Shown: in pieces, positions 24,854 through 32,731 of the stretch
Numbering within the stretch: position 1 is the first letter of the stretch
How the letters are laid out: the number at the start of each line of letters is the position of its first letter
Origin: Actinoplanes lutulentus
Lineage (GTDB): Bacteria > Actinomycetota > Actinomycetes > Mycobacteriales > Micromonosporaceae
Reading direction: 5' to 3'
Length of the DNA: 64,000 nt
Assembly: GCF_003259845.1 (NCBI RefSeq)
Contig: NZ_QLMJ01000027.1
Location: 62,001-126,000, forward strand
Notes under the pieces: model-generated
Seen by the model: the letters and a program-made list of their open reading frames with translations, nothing else
Database searches by the model: none
Told to the model about the DNA's origin: nothing
Made by a program: the position numbers and the translations under genes

Positions 24854-26019
24854 GATTGGTACCCCATCCGGGCGGCGACCGCGGTCTGGAACATCGCGGT
24901 GATCTGGTCCCACGACGGCAGCAGCGTGGTGTGGTTCGCGCCGTCGGAGGAGCGCCCGGCCTGCAGTTTGTACAGGAACGGGATGTCCTGTTCGTTGACG
25001 TGGAAGAGCACGTCGCACAGGCTCTTGACGGATTCCTCGAAGCGCGGCGCGGCCGCGTCGGAGTCAACGAAGACGGCCATGTGCTCGACGGTGCGGTCGG
25101 CGGCGGCCGGCGACAGCGCGATCACCTGGAACCAGTCGGCCTCCAGGAAGACCAGGGCGTTGGGGAACACGCAGAAGATATCCTGCGAGTCCACCTTGCC
25201 CGCCGGCACGTCACCGATGAACGGCAGCGCGTCCTCGGACTTCTTGGCCTTGCCGACGGCACCGCGGGGGTAGCAGCCACCGACGATCACCTGGCTGTCG
25301 ATCACCACGTCGTCGACGTCCAGCGAGGCCGCGACCGGTCCGACCTGCGGGTGCACGAACGGCAGGTGGTAGAAGTCCAGGAAGTTCTCGACAGCGAGCT
25401 TCCAGTTCACCTCCAGGTCGAACGTCCGCTCCTGTGCCAGGTGCAGCCTGTCGAAATCGATGTGTGACCAGCGTTCGGCCAGCGGCGCGATGACGTCGGC
25501 GAACGGTGTGGGGTCGGCGCTGAGGTTCACGAACACCATGCCCGCCCAGACCGCGCTCGGCACCGGCAGCAGTCCCAGCTTGCGGCGGGACTCGGGGGAG
25601 GGCGCGCCGCGGCGCTCACGGTTGAAGTACGGCGCGGCCGCGAGGGACCCGTCCAGGTTGTACGACCAGCAGTGGTAGGCGCACTGGATGCGCTGGGTCA
25701 CCTCGATCGGCTCCTGCGTCACGACCATCCCGCGGTGGCGGCACGAGTTGTGGAAGACGTTGACGTTGCCCTCGCCGTCGCGCACGATCAGCAGCGGTTT
25801 GCCGGCCACCTCGACCGGGTGCACATTGCCTTCGTTGCCGACCCAGTGCGTGTAACCGGCCCAGACCCATTCGGCGCTGAAGATCATCCGCTGCTCGCGG
25901 GCGAACTCCTGCGGGTCGGTGTACGCCGAGGCGGGCAGGATCGACCGTCCGTAGGTGTCCTCCGACAGCGGGCCGTCGACGATGGTGTTGCCGGTGCTGG
26001 TGGTCGAGTACGAGGTCAT
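24850..26019 (-). CDS. Rieske non-haem iron oxygenase, alpha subunit
   Basis: 389 residues. The Rieske [2Fe-2S] ligands are CRHRG and CAYHCW (about residues 90-110). The mononuclear iron site is ENFLDFYHLPFVH near residue 210. Overall it resembles the GbcA/CntA group that attacks quaternary amines such as glycine betaine or carnitine, in which demethylation or cleavage releases an aldehyde. No beta subunit is present, consistent with that group. Coupled by ATGA overlaps both to the TIM-barrel gene before it and the reductase after it. The substrate is unproven. Confidence 0.92.
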   Translation of the reverse strand: MTSYSTTSTGNTIVDGPLSEDTYGRSILPASAYTDPQEFAREQRMIFSAEWVWAGYTHWVGNEGNVHPVEVAGKPLLIVRDGEGNVNVFHNSCRHRGMVVTQEPIEVTQRIQCAYHCWSYNLDGSLAAAPYFNRERRGAPSPESRRKLGLLPVPSAVWAGMVFVNLSADPTPFADVIAPLAERWSHIDFDRLHLAQERTFDLEVNWKLAVENFLDFYHLPFVHPQVGPVAASLDVDDVVIDSQVIVGGCYPRGAVGKAKKSEDALPFIGDVPAGKVDSQDIFCVFPNALVFLEADWFQVIALSPAAADRTVEHMAVFVDSDAAAPRFEESVKSLCDVLFHVNEQDIPFLYKLQAGRSSDGANHTTLLPSWDQITAMFQTAVAARMGYQS

Positions 26020-26900
26020 GCGGAACGCTCCATGGGTGCGGATCGAAGTGCCTGGGTGAATGCCTCGGTGGCCCATTCGCGCAGCTGCCCGGCCTCGGCC
26101 CAGCGGTCGCTGACCTGGACGCCGCCGGCATCGGTGATCGCGTACGGGGCGGTGCCGAGCTCGGTGAGGAAGACGACATCGCCGGACGGGCGCCGGCGCA
26201 GGATCTGCTCGAAGGCGTCGGCCCACCACCGCCGGGCCAGCGCGATCCAGGGCCGGCTGGACTCGTGGTGCAGCGGCAGCTGCACCTGGCACCGGGAAGC
26301 CACACGTCCCTGCACCGACCCGCCGCGCCGGAGCAGCGCCGCGATCTGGCTCTCGATCTCGGCGGTCGGCTCGGACGGGATCTCGGCGCCCACGACGTAG
26401 TGCGACAGGTCGATGGCCAGGTCGATGTCCTCGGGCAGGCGCTGGGCGAGCGCCGCGGTGAAGCGCAGGTCGTTGGTCATGGTGTTGCGGTGGGTCTCGA
26501 GCTCCAGCCGCACCCCTTCGCGGGCGGCGATGCCGTGCCAGCGCGCGGTGAGGGCGGCGGCCTCGCCGAGGTCCAGCGTGTAGTGCTGGGCGCACAGCAC
26601 CAGGTCACGGGCTCCGATCGTGGCGGCGTACCGCAGCGCGTCGCCGAGCACCTTCTCGTCCGGGACGAAAGCCATCACGGTGGCACTGAGCCCGCTGCCC
26701 GCCGCCGCGGCGGCCAGATCGGTGCTGGTGGGGGCCTTCGAGGCGCCGAGGTCGACGGCGTACCCGCTGTAGCCCGCGGCGACCAGCTGAGCCAGCTGCT
26801 CCTCCATCGTCCAGGAGCGGGCGCCGCGCCAGGGTAGATCCTCCATGGCCCACAGCGACTGTACGAAGATCAGTCGAGAAGTGTTGTCGTCCTGGCTCAT
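26016..26900 (-). CDS. TIM-barrel sugar-phosphate isomerase/epimerase-like protein
   Basis: 294 residues with features of the AP-endonuclease-2-like/xylose-isomerase TIM-barrel family: EEQLAQLVAAGYSGYAVDLG, RLELETHRNTMTNDL and DLAIDLSHYVVGAE, where acidic and His residues would bind a divalent metal. Members include isomerases, epimerases and dehydratases. It is the first gene of the Rieske operon. A promoter-like sequence ends seven bases before the ATG and there is no Shine-Dalgarno site, so the message may be leaderless. The reaction in this pathway is unknown. Confidence 0.82.
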   Translation of the reverse strand: MSQDDNTSRLIFVQSLWAMEDLPWRGARSWTMEEQLAQLVAAGYSGYAVDLGASKAPTSTDLAAAAAGSGLSATVMAFVPDEKVLGDALRYAATIGARDLVLCAQHYTLDLGEAAALTARWHGIAAREGVRLELETHRNTMTNDLRFTAALAQRLPEDIDLAIDLSHYVVGAEIPSEPTAEIESQIAALLRRGGSVQGRVASRCQVQLPLHHESSRPWIALARRWWADAFEQILRRRPSGDVVFLTELGTAPYAITDAGGVQVSDRWAEAGQLREWATEAFTQALRSAPMERSA

Positions 26901-26907
26901 GGCAATA

Positions 26908-26937
26908 TATCTACGTTAGATTCTGATCATTACGCAA
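26908..26937 (-). promoter_or_regulatory. Putative promoter of the Rieske operon, leaderless start
   Basis: Minus-strand TTGCGT (26937-26932), 18 bases, TAGATA (26913-26908). The expected start site is 26900-26901, at the ATG of the TIM-barrel gene. The region is unusually AT-rich and contains TGATCA, a possible Lrp half-site. Confidence 0.4.
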
Positions 26938-27037
26938 GCAGAAGTTGGCCGTGACCACGGATTTAACAAACAAACTCTTTTCCGGAAATGTGCCCGGCGT
27001 GGGATGCTGTCCACCGCAGCGGAGAGAAGGAGCAGAT

Positions 27038-27913
27038 GTGACGACGGACGAGGTCAAGGAAGCGGTGGCCGCCGCGCTCGCCTCCGACGGCCGGATGTCG
27101 GTGGAGGCGCTGTCTCGCTCGCTGGGGCTCACCAGTGCGGTGGTCCGCAAGGCCATGACGGCGCTGAGCGACGACGGTCTCGCCGTGCGGGCCGTCGTGC
27201 ACCCCGCGGTGCTGGGCCTGCCCGAGTGCGCCCACCTGCGCCTGCGCGTCGACGGCCCGCTCGACCACGTGCTCGACGCGCTGTGTGCCCGGCCGGAGAT
27301 TCCGTTCGTGTCGCACGTGGCCGGCGGGCATACCCTCTCGGCCGAGATCCGGGTGGCCGCCCGCACGACGCTCGCCTCCGTGGTCGCCGAGGTGGCGGCC
27401 CTGCCCGGCGTCGCCGGCGTCGACCTCGACGAGTACCTCGACATCGTGCGTGACGCCAGCCTCGACCTGCCCCGGCCCGGCGTTCCTCAGCCGCTCGACG
27501 AGATCGACCGCGCCCTGGTCACCGAGCTGCAGGCCGACGGGCGGCGCTCGTTCGCCGCGATGGGCGAGCAGGTCGGCCTCACCACCGCGTCCACCCGCAG
27601 CCGGGTGCTGCGCCTCATCGAGACCGAGGCGCTGCGCATCGGTGTCCGCCGGCGTCCCGGCCCCGGCACCGTCCAGGTCGGTTACCGCCTCAGCGCACCC
27701 GCCACACGGGCCGAGACCCTCACCGTGCTGCGCGACCTGCCGGACATGTCGTACCTGGCGCTCACCACCGGTTCGGCCGACTTCGTCGGCACCCTCACCT
27801 GCGCCTCGCTCGGTGACGCGTCGCGGGCGCTGACCCGGCTGCGGGCCGTCCCCGGCGTCCGTGCCCTGCAGAGCTGGACCCACCTCGACGTCGTGAAGGA
27901 GATCTACGCGTGA
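27038..27913 (+). CDS. Lrp/AsnC-family regulator with two HTH-RAM halves
   Basis: 291 residues, about twice the length of a standard Lrp. The first HTH is VEALSRSLGLTSAVVRKAMTAL (motif near residues 20-40) followed by a RAM-like segment. The second HTH is FAAMGEQVGLTTASTRSRVLRLIE near residue 175 followed by another RAM-like segment. GTG at 27038 has AAGGAG upstream. It is divergent from the Rieske operon, so it is the likely local regulator, and its stop overlaps the GTG of the EPSP-synthase-like gene. It is a paralogue in architecture of the regulator at 33828. Confidence 0.88.
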   Translation: MTTDEVKEAVAAALASDGRMSVEALSRSLGLTSAVVRKAMTALSDDGLAVRAVVHPAVLGLPECAHLRLRVDGPLDHVLDALCARPEIPFVSHVAGGHTLSAEIRVAARTTLASVVAEVAALPGVAGVDLDEYLDIVRDASLDLPRPGVPQPLDEIDRALVTELQADGRRSFAAMGEQVGLTTASTRSRVLRLIETEALRIGVRRRPGPGTVQVGYRLSAPATRAETLTVLRDLPDMSYLALTTGSADFVGTLTCASLGDASRALTRLRAVPGVRALQSWTHLDVVKEIYA

Positions 27914-28620
27914 GCACCGAGCTGATCTGGCCCGCTCCCGCCGCGACGATGCCCGTGCGCGCCCGCCTCGACGTGGTCGCCGTGGACAGCACCGGCGCGG
28001 TTGTGGAGGCACCCACCGTCGACGACGCCGCCGTCTTCCTGGCCGGCGCCGCCGTCACCACCGGCACCGTGGTGCTGCGCAACTGGGAAGCCCTCGCCGC
28101 GGACCCCGCCGCCGGCTTGCTGCGCGACCTGCTCGCCACGTTCGGCACCTACGTCGTCCGGTCCGCCGAGGGCTTGACCTGCACCAGCCGGGCCACCTCC
28201 GGACACCTGGACGGCGTCGACCACGACCTGACCGCTGCTCCTGGTCTTGCCGGGATCGCGGTTGTGCTGGCGGCACTCGCGGACAGCCCGTCGAGTCTGC
28301 ACGGTGTGTCCGAGGCTCCGCGCGTCGCCGAGGTCCTGGAGAATGTGACAGCACTGGGTGGTGACGCCACGGTGCGGGCGGGTGTCGTCGAGATCGTTCC
28401 GGGGCCGCTGCGCGCGGGTGCCTGGCAGTCACACGGCGACCCGCGGCTCGGGGCGTTCGGGGCTGTTCTCGGGCTGGTGATTCCGGGAGTGCGCATCGCC
28501 GGCCTCAGCCCGGACGCACCCGGGCTGAGGCCGTTCCTGAAAGCGTGGCGATGGGCCATGACGGCCGACGAGAACATCCTTCCCGGAACGAGTACCGGGA
28601 CCGTGCCCTACTACGGCTGA
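27910..28620 (+). CDS. EPSP-synthase-like half protein, probably not a classical AroA
   Basis: 236 residues, against about 430 for EPSP synthase. By eye it follows the second half of AroA: FLAGAAVTTGTVVLRNW, then LLRDLLATFGTYV, then APGLAGIAVVLAALADSP, then VLENVTALGGDATV, then HGDPRLGAFGAVLGLVIPG. Several catalytic positions differ: the Asp of the PD motif is Gly, the KETDR segment is shortened or lost, and the His of GDHR is Pro. It is coupled by a GTGA overlap to the Lrp-type regulator. It could be a ligand-binding or altered enolpyruvyl-type enzyme serving the Rieske operon. Family membership is moderately sure and function unknown. It converges on the hydroxyacid dehydrogenase with a ten-base overlap. 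Confidence 0.7.
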   Translation: MSTELIWPAPAATMPVRARLDVVAVDSTGAVVEAPTVDDAAVFLAGAAVTTGTVVLRNWEALAADPAAGLLRDLLATFGTYVVRSAEGLTCTSRATSGHLDGVDHDLTAAPGLAGIAVVLAALADSPSSLHGVSEAPRVAEVLENVTALGGDATVRAGVVEIVPGPLRAGAWQSHGDPRLGAFGAVLGLVIPGVRIAGLSPDAPGLRPFLKAWRWAMTADENILPGTSTGTVPYYG

Positions 28621-29540
28621 CGGCTGCGCCACCACTCGACGACGGTGGCCGCGGGCTGCTGTTCGTAGGCCCGCAACGATCCCTCCGAGAGGTAGCCCAC
28701 GTGCGGGGTGACCACCGTGCGGGGATGGGCGCGCAGCGGATCGCCCGCGGCCGGTGGCTCGCCGGTCAGCACGTCCAGGCCCGCACCGCGCAGCCGGCCG
28801 GTGTCGAGGGCGGCCAGCAGCGCGCCCTGGTCGACGATCTCGGCGCGGGACACGTTGATCAGACTGGCCCCGTGCGGCAACCTGGCCAGCTCGGTGGCGC
28901 CCAGCATGCCGCGGGTCTGCTCCGACAGCGGCATGTGCACCGAGAGGACGTCGGCGGCGGCCAGCAGTTCGTCGAGACCGGCACCCTCGACCCCCTCGGG
29001 AACCGGGGCGTACGGGTCGTAGCCGATGACGCGACCGAACATCGGCCGGCCGATCCGGGCGAACTCGGCGCCGATCCGGCCGAGCCCGAGAACACCCAGG
29101 GTGCAGCCGGACAGACGACGCGGCAGGTGCTCGAAGGCCTCCGACCACGAACCCGCCGCGACCTGCTCGGTCACCCGCAGCCCCCGCTCGACGGCCAGCA
29201 CCAGAGCCAGAGCGTGAACGGCGACCTCCTCGGTGGCGGCGCCGTACAGCGGGCGGATCCGCACACCGTGCCGCTCGGCCGCCTCGGCGTCGACCATGTC
29301 GGCCCCGGCCGAGGTCAGCGCCACGAGCTCCAGATCGGGCAGGGCGGCGAAGAAGTCCTCGCCGAGGTGCGCGTAACCGCCGATCGCGGCGACCGCGCGG
29401 GTCGCCGCAGGCGGAACCGCGGGATCGACGTCGAGCTTGAGCACCTCGACGTCGAAGCCGTTGCGGTCGAGCAGATCGACCGCGGGTCGCGGGTCGATGT
29501 CGGAGACGTCGGTCAGGATCACCAAGGGTCGCTGCGTCAC
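28611..29540 (-). CDS. D-isomer-specific 2-hydroxyacid dehydrogenase
   Basis: 309 residues that reversibly reduce a 2-keto acid to a D-2-hydroxyacid with NAD(P)H. The Rossmann motif is LGVLGLGRIG near residue 148. The catalytic Arg is in INVSRAEIVDQGAL, the Glu in LDVLTGEPP, and the His in VTPHVGYLS. It is the last gene of the ABC-ThDP enzyme operon, two bases after the ThDP gene. The substrate could be 2-ketoarginine or a related keto acid if the neighbouring decarboxylase assignment holds. Confidence 0.92.
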   Translation of the reverse strand: MTQRPLVILTDVSDIDPRPAVDLLDRNGFDVEVLKLDVDPAVPPAATRAVAAIGGYAHLGEDFFAALPDLELVALTSAGADMVDAEAAERHGVRIRPLYGAATEEVAVHALALVLAVERGLRVTEQVAAGSWSEAFEHLPRRLSGCTLGVLGLGRIGAEFARIGRPMFGRVIGYDPYAPVPEGVEGAGLDELLAAADVLSVHMPLSEQTRGMLGATELARLPHGASLINVSRAEIVDQGALLAALDTGRLRGAGLDVLTGEPPAAGDPLRAHPRTVVTPHVGYLSEGSLRAYEQQPAATVVEWWRSRQP

Positions 29541-29542
29541 GG

Positions 29543-31114
29543 TCAGAATCCTGCCGCGACGACGACGGTGACCACGTCGGTACGCATCGCCGTGTGGAGA
29601 GCCTCGCCCAGCGCTTCCGGCGAGGTGACCCGTACGCCGTGGGCACCGAAACCCTGGGCGATCAGGGCGTGATCGAACGCGGTGACCTCGGTGTCGACGC
29701 GGGTGGCCGACGCCCGGTCGAAGGAGTCGCGGATCTCCCCGTAACCGCGGTTGTCCCAGATCAGCAGGGTGAGCTGGCGGCCGAGATCGACGGCGGTGGC
29801 CAGTTCGGTGAGGGTGAACAGGCTTCCGCCGTCACCGGCGATCGCCAGTACCGGCCGCTGGGGTTGCGCGATGGCCGCACCGACCGCCATCGGCAGCGCC
29901 GCGCCGAGCGTGCCCAGGCCATAGGTGGCCGTCCAGGCGGTCGGTTCCGCGGGGGAGAGGTAGTGATGGGCGGTGTAGGCCAGCTGGGTGGAGTCCAGGA
30001 CGACGGCGGTGTCCTCGGGAAGGGCCGCGGACACCGCGTCCAGCCATGGGTGATGCCCCAGGGACTGTGCGGTCCACGCGACGCCGGCGCGGGCGTCGCC
30101 GGCCCGGGCAGGGCCGTTCGCCGCCGGCTCCCGGTCGATCAGACCGGTCAGCCGTGCGAGAGCCGTACCGGCGTCGCCCTGAAGTGCCACCTTCGCCGGC
30201 ATCGGGGCCTGCAGGTTCGCCGGGTCGATGTCGAGCCGGATGAGCGAACCACCGAACTCGACGTCCCGTCCGGTGTAGAGCACATCGGTCTCGGAGAACT
30301 CGGTGCCCACCGCCAGGACCACGTCCGCGTCCCGCAGCAGATCCTGGGTGCCGGCGAACGGCAGGAGCGTGCCGACAGCCAGCGGATGGCCGGGGGGCAG
30401 CAGACCCGCGGCGTTACCCGTGGTGACGACCGGCGCCCCGAGCATCTCGGCCAGCGCGCGGACCTCGGCGGCGGCGCCACGCGCACCGCCACCGGCGATG
30501 ATCGCGGGAGTGCCCGCCCGGCCGAGCAGGGCGGCGGCGGCCCGGAAAGCCTCCTGATCGGGCTCGTGTTCTTCAGGCTGAAGAACAACCCGGGTGAAGG
30601 GACCGTCGACCTCGGTGGTGAGGACGTCGATCGGGATGGCGATGTGCGCCGGACGCGGGCGTCCCTCGGTCATCGCGGTCCACGCCCGGGCAACCAGCCC
30701 GGGCAGCTCCTGCGGGGTACGGGCCAGCCACGAATGCTCGGTGACCCCGGCCACCGCGGCCACCTGGTCACGGATGTCGTGCAACGGCCCGCGTTCACGC
30801 CCGAGCAGATCCGAGCGCGTGGTGGCGGTGACGAACAGCAGCGGGATCGAGTCGTGCCAGGCCTGCGCCAGCGGCGTCAGGGCGTTGAGCACACCAGGAC
30901 CGGTGACCAGGGCACAGACGCCCGGCTTGCCCGTCTGGCGCGCGTACGCGTCCGCCATGAAACCGGCGCCCTGTTCGTGCCGCGCGGGGTGGGTGCTGAT
31001 GCCGGCCTCGGCGAACCCTCGATAGAGCTCGATGGTGTGGACGCCGGGAATGCCGAACACGGATTCGACGCCGTACTCGCGCAGCAGCAGGGCCAGGGCA
31101 TGCCCAGCTCTCAT
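29543..31114 (-). CDS. ThDP-dependent decarboxylase, 2-ketoarginine decarboxylase (AruI)-like
   Basis: 523 residues. The N-terminal block FGIPGVHTIELYRGFAEAG with RHEQGAGFMADAYAR closely recalls 5-guanidino-2-oxopentanoate decarboxylase (AruI) of the arginine transaminase pathway. The ThDP motif runs from AGDGGSLFTLTEL (about residue 420) to WDNRGYGEI. It is downstream of an amino-acid ABC transporter and upstream of a 2-hydroxyacid dehydrogenase. Together these suggest uptake and breakdown of arginine or another basic amino acid. No transaminase is in the window, so the pathway is incomplete here. Substrate assignment is inference. Confidence 0.88.
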   Translation of the reverse strand: MRAGHALALLLREYGVESVFGIPGVHTIELYRGFAEAGISTHPARHEQGAGFMADAYARQTGKPGVCALVTGPGVLNALTPLAQAWHDSIPLLFVTATTRSDLLGRERGPLHDIRDQVAAVAGVTEHSWLARTPQELPGLVARAWTAMTEGRPRPAHIAIPIDVLTTEVDGPFTRVVLQPEEHEPDQEAFRAAAALLGRAGTPAIIAGGGARGAAAEVRALAEMLGAPVVTTGNAAGLLPPGHPLAVGTLLPFAGTQDLLRDADVVLAVGTEFSETDVLYTGRDVEFGGSLIRLDIDPANLQAPMPAKVALQGDAGTALARLTGLIDREPAANGPARAGDARAGVAWTAQSLGHHPWLDAVSAALPEDTAVVLDSTQLAYTAHHYLSPAEPTAWTATYGLGTLGAALPMAVGAAIAQPQRPVLAIAGDGGSLFTLTELATAVDLGRQLTLLIWDNRGYGEIRDSFDRASATRVDTEVTAFDHALIAQGFGAHGVRVTSPEALGEALHTAMRTDVVTVVVAAGF

Positions 31115-31134
31115 GGTGTTTCTCCTTACCGATG

Positions 31135-31902
31135 TCAGTGCATGTGAGCGAGGAAGCGGCGGGTGCGCTCGTGCTCGGGGGCGTCGAAGAAACGATCCGG
31201 CGGGGCCTGCTCGACGATCTGGCCGGAGTCGAAGAGGGCGACCTCGGAGGCCACACTGCGGGCGAAGCGCATCTCATGGGTGACCACCACCATGGTCATG
31301 CCGTCGGAGGCCAGCTTCTCCATCACGTCGAGCACCTCACGGACCAGCTCCGGGTCCAGTGCCGAGGTCGGCTCGTCGAACAGCATCAGCTTCGGTTTCA
31401 TCACCAGGGCGCGGGCAATCGCCACGCGCTGTTGCTGGCCGCCGGAGAGCTCCGCGGGGTACGCGTGCGCGCGAGCGGACAGGCCGACCCGGTCGAGCAT
31501 TTCCAGCGCCTGCTCCCGGGCCTCCTTCTTCGGCACCTTGAGGACGGTGGTCAGACCCGACATCACGTTGCGGGTGGCGTCCAGGTGCGGGAACAGGTTG
31601 AACTTCTGGAACACCATGCCGATCGCGGTGCGCTGACGGGCCAGGACGCGTTCGGGCGCCGGACGCACGTCGACCCGGCCACCGATCACCCCGATCGGCT
31701 CGCCGTCGAGCAGGATGGTGCCGGAGTCGGCGGGTTCCAGCAGGCTGATCATCCGCAGGATCGTGGACTTCCCGCTGCCGGACGGGCCCAGCAACGCCTT
31801 CACCTGGCCACGCCGCACGGTGAAGTCGACACCGCCCAGCACCTCGACATTGTTGTAGGACTTGTGCAGGTTCTGCACCTCGAGCAGTGGTGGAGTCTTC
31901 AT
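31135..31902 (-). CDS. Amino-acid ABC transporter ATP-binding protein
   Basis: 255 residues of the polar amino acid uptake (GlnQ/HisP) family. Walker A is GPSGSGKST, the Q-loop is VFQKFNLFPHL, the signature is LSGGQQQRVAIARAL, Walker B is LMLFDEPTSALD, and the switch His is in VVTHEM. The ATG overlaps the permease stop by four bases. It lies 20 bases upstream of the ThDP decarboxylase, in the same operon. Confidence 0.97.
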   Translation of the reverse strand: MKTPPLLEVQNLHKSYNNVEVLGGVDFTVRRGQVKALLGPSGSGKSTILRMISLLEPADSGTILLDGEPIGVIGGRVDVRPAPERVLARQRTAIGMVFQKFNLFPHLDATRNVMSGLTTVLKVPKKEAREQALEMLDRVGLSARAHAYPAELSGGQQQRVAIARALVMKPKLMLFDEPTSALDPELVREVLDVMEKLASDGMTMVVVTHEMRFARSVASEVALFDSGQIVEQAPPDRFFDAPEHERTRRFLAHMH

Positions 31903-32666
31903 GCCGGGACCTTCTCCTGCGTCGTCGTCTGCTTCGGGGAGCCGGCGGCCCCGGCGCGCGAGAGCGCGGGGAAACGGCGCCGGGTGGGCGTGGACGTCCA
32001 GGTGAAGCGGCGCTCGACACGGTTCTGCAGCAGCATCAGCACCGAGACGATCACCAGGTAGTAGACGGTGGCGGCGGCGTAGTACTCGGCGTACCGGAAG
32101 GTGACCGCCACACCCATCTGCGCCGTGGTGAGCAGCTCCTGCAGCGAGATCACGCTGGCCAGCGAGGTGTACTTGACCATGCCGATGAACTCGTTGCCGG
32201 TCGGGGGCAGGGCCACCCGGGTGGCCTGCGGCAGCACGACCTTGAACAGCACCTGGCCACGGGTCATGCCGAGGGCCCTTGCCGCGAGCTGCTGGCCGTC
32301 GTCGACGCTCATCAGCGCGGAGCGGATGATCTCGGCCATGAACGCGCCCTCGGCCAGGGCCAGCCCGATGAAGGCCGCCAGGAACGGCGAGTACCACTCC
32401 TTCTGGAACACCGGGGACAGCTGCGGCAGCCCGTTCCACATCAGCAGGAGCAGCAGCAGCGCCGGGACGGCCCGGAAGAACCAGATGTAGCTGGTGCAGA
32501 GCGAGCGGACCACGGCGAACTTCGAGGACTTGCCCAGGGCCAGGCCGAAACCGATGATCACCGCGCCGATCTGGCTGGCGATGGCCAGGCTCAGCGACAG
32601 CAGGGCACCCCGCAGGTACGCCTCGGAGAACAGTTGATCGAAGAAGATGGTCGAGTCGAATGCCAT
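31899..32666 (-). CDS. Amino-acid ABC transporter permease
   Basis: 255 residues with about five membrane helices of the HisM/GlnP type. The EAA loop is seen in ARALGMTRGQVLFKVVLPQATRVALPP (near residue 145). It is the only permease, so a homodimer is likely. A hairpin lies just upstream and abuts the GGAGG ribosome-binding site. Confidence 0.95.
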   Translation of the reverse strand: MAFDSTIFFDQLFSEAYLRGALLSLSLAIASQIGAVIIGFGLALGKSSKFAVVRSLCTSYIWFFRAVPALLLLLLMWNGLPQLSPVFQKEWYSPFLAAFIGLALAEGAFMAEIIRSALMSVDDGQQLAARALGMTRGQVLFKVVLPQATRVALPPTGNEFIGMVKYTSLASVISLQELLTTAQMGVAVTFRYAEYYAAATVYYLVIVSVLMLLQNRVERRFTWTSTPTRRRFPALSRAGAAGSPKQTTTQEKVPA

Positions 32667-32676
32667 GGGGGCACCT

Positions 32677-32696
32677 CCGCCCGATTCACCGGGCGG
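32677..32696 (-). promoter_or_regulatory. Hairpin between solute-binding and permease genes
   Basis: Perfect arms CCGCCCG / CGGGCGG with loop ATTCAC. On the minus strand its 3' arm runs directly into the permease Shine-Dalgarno GGAGG. This could lower permease translation relative to the binding protein or stabilise the upstream message. Confidence 0.45.
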
Positions 32697-32731
32697 CCGA
32701 TCCGGAACGGACGGCCACCCGGATCAGCGAG

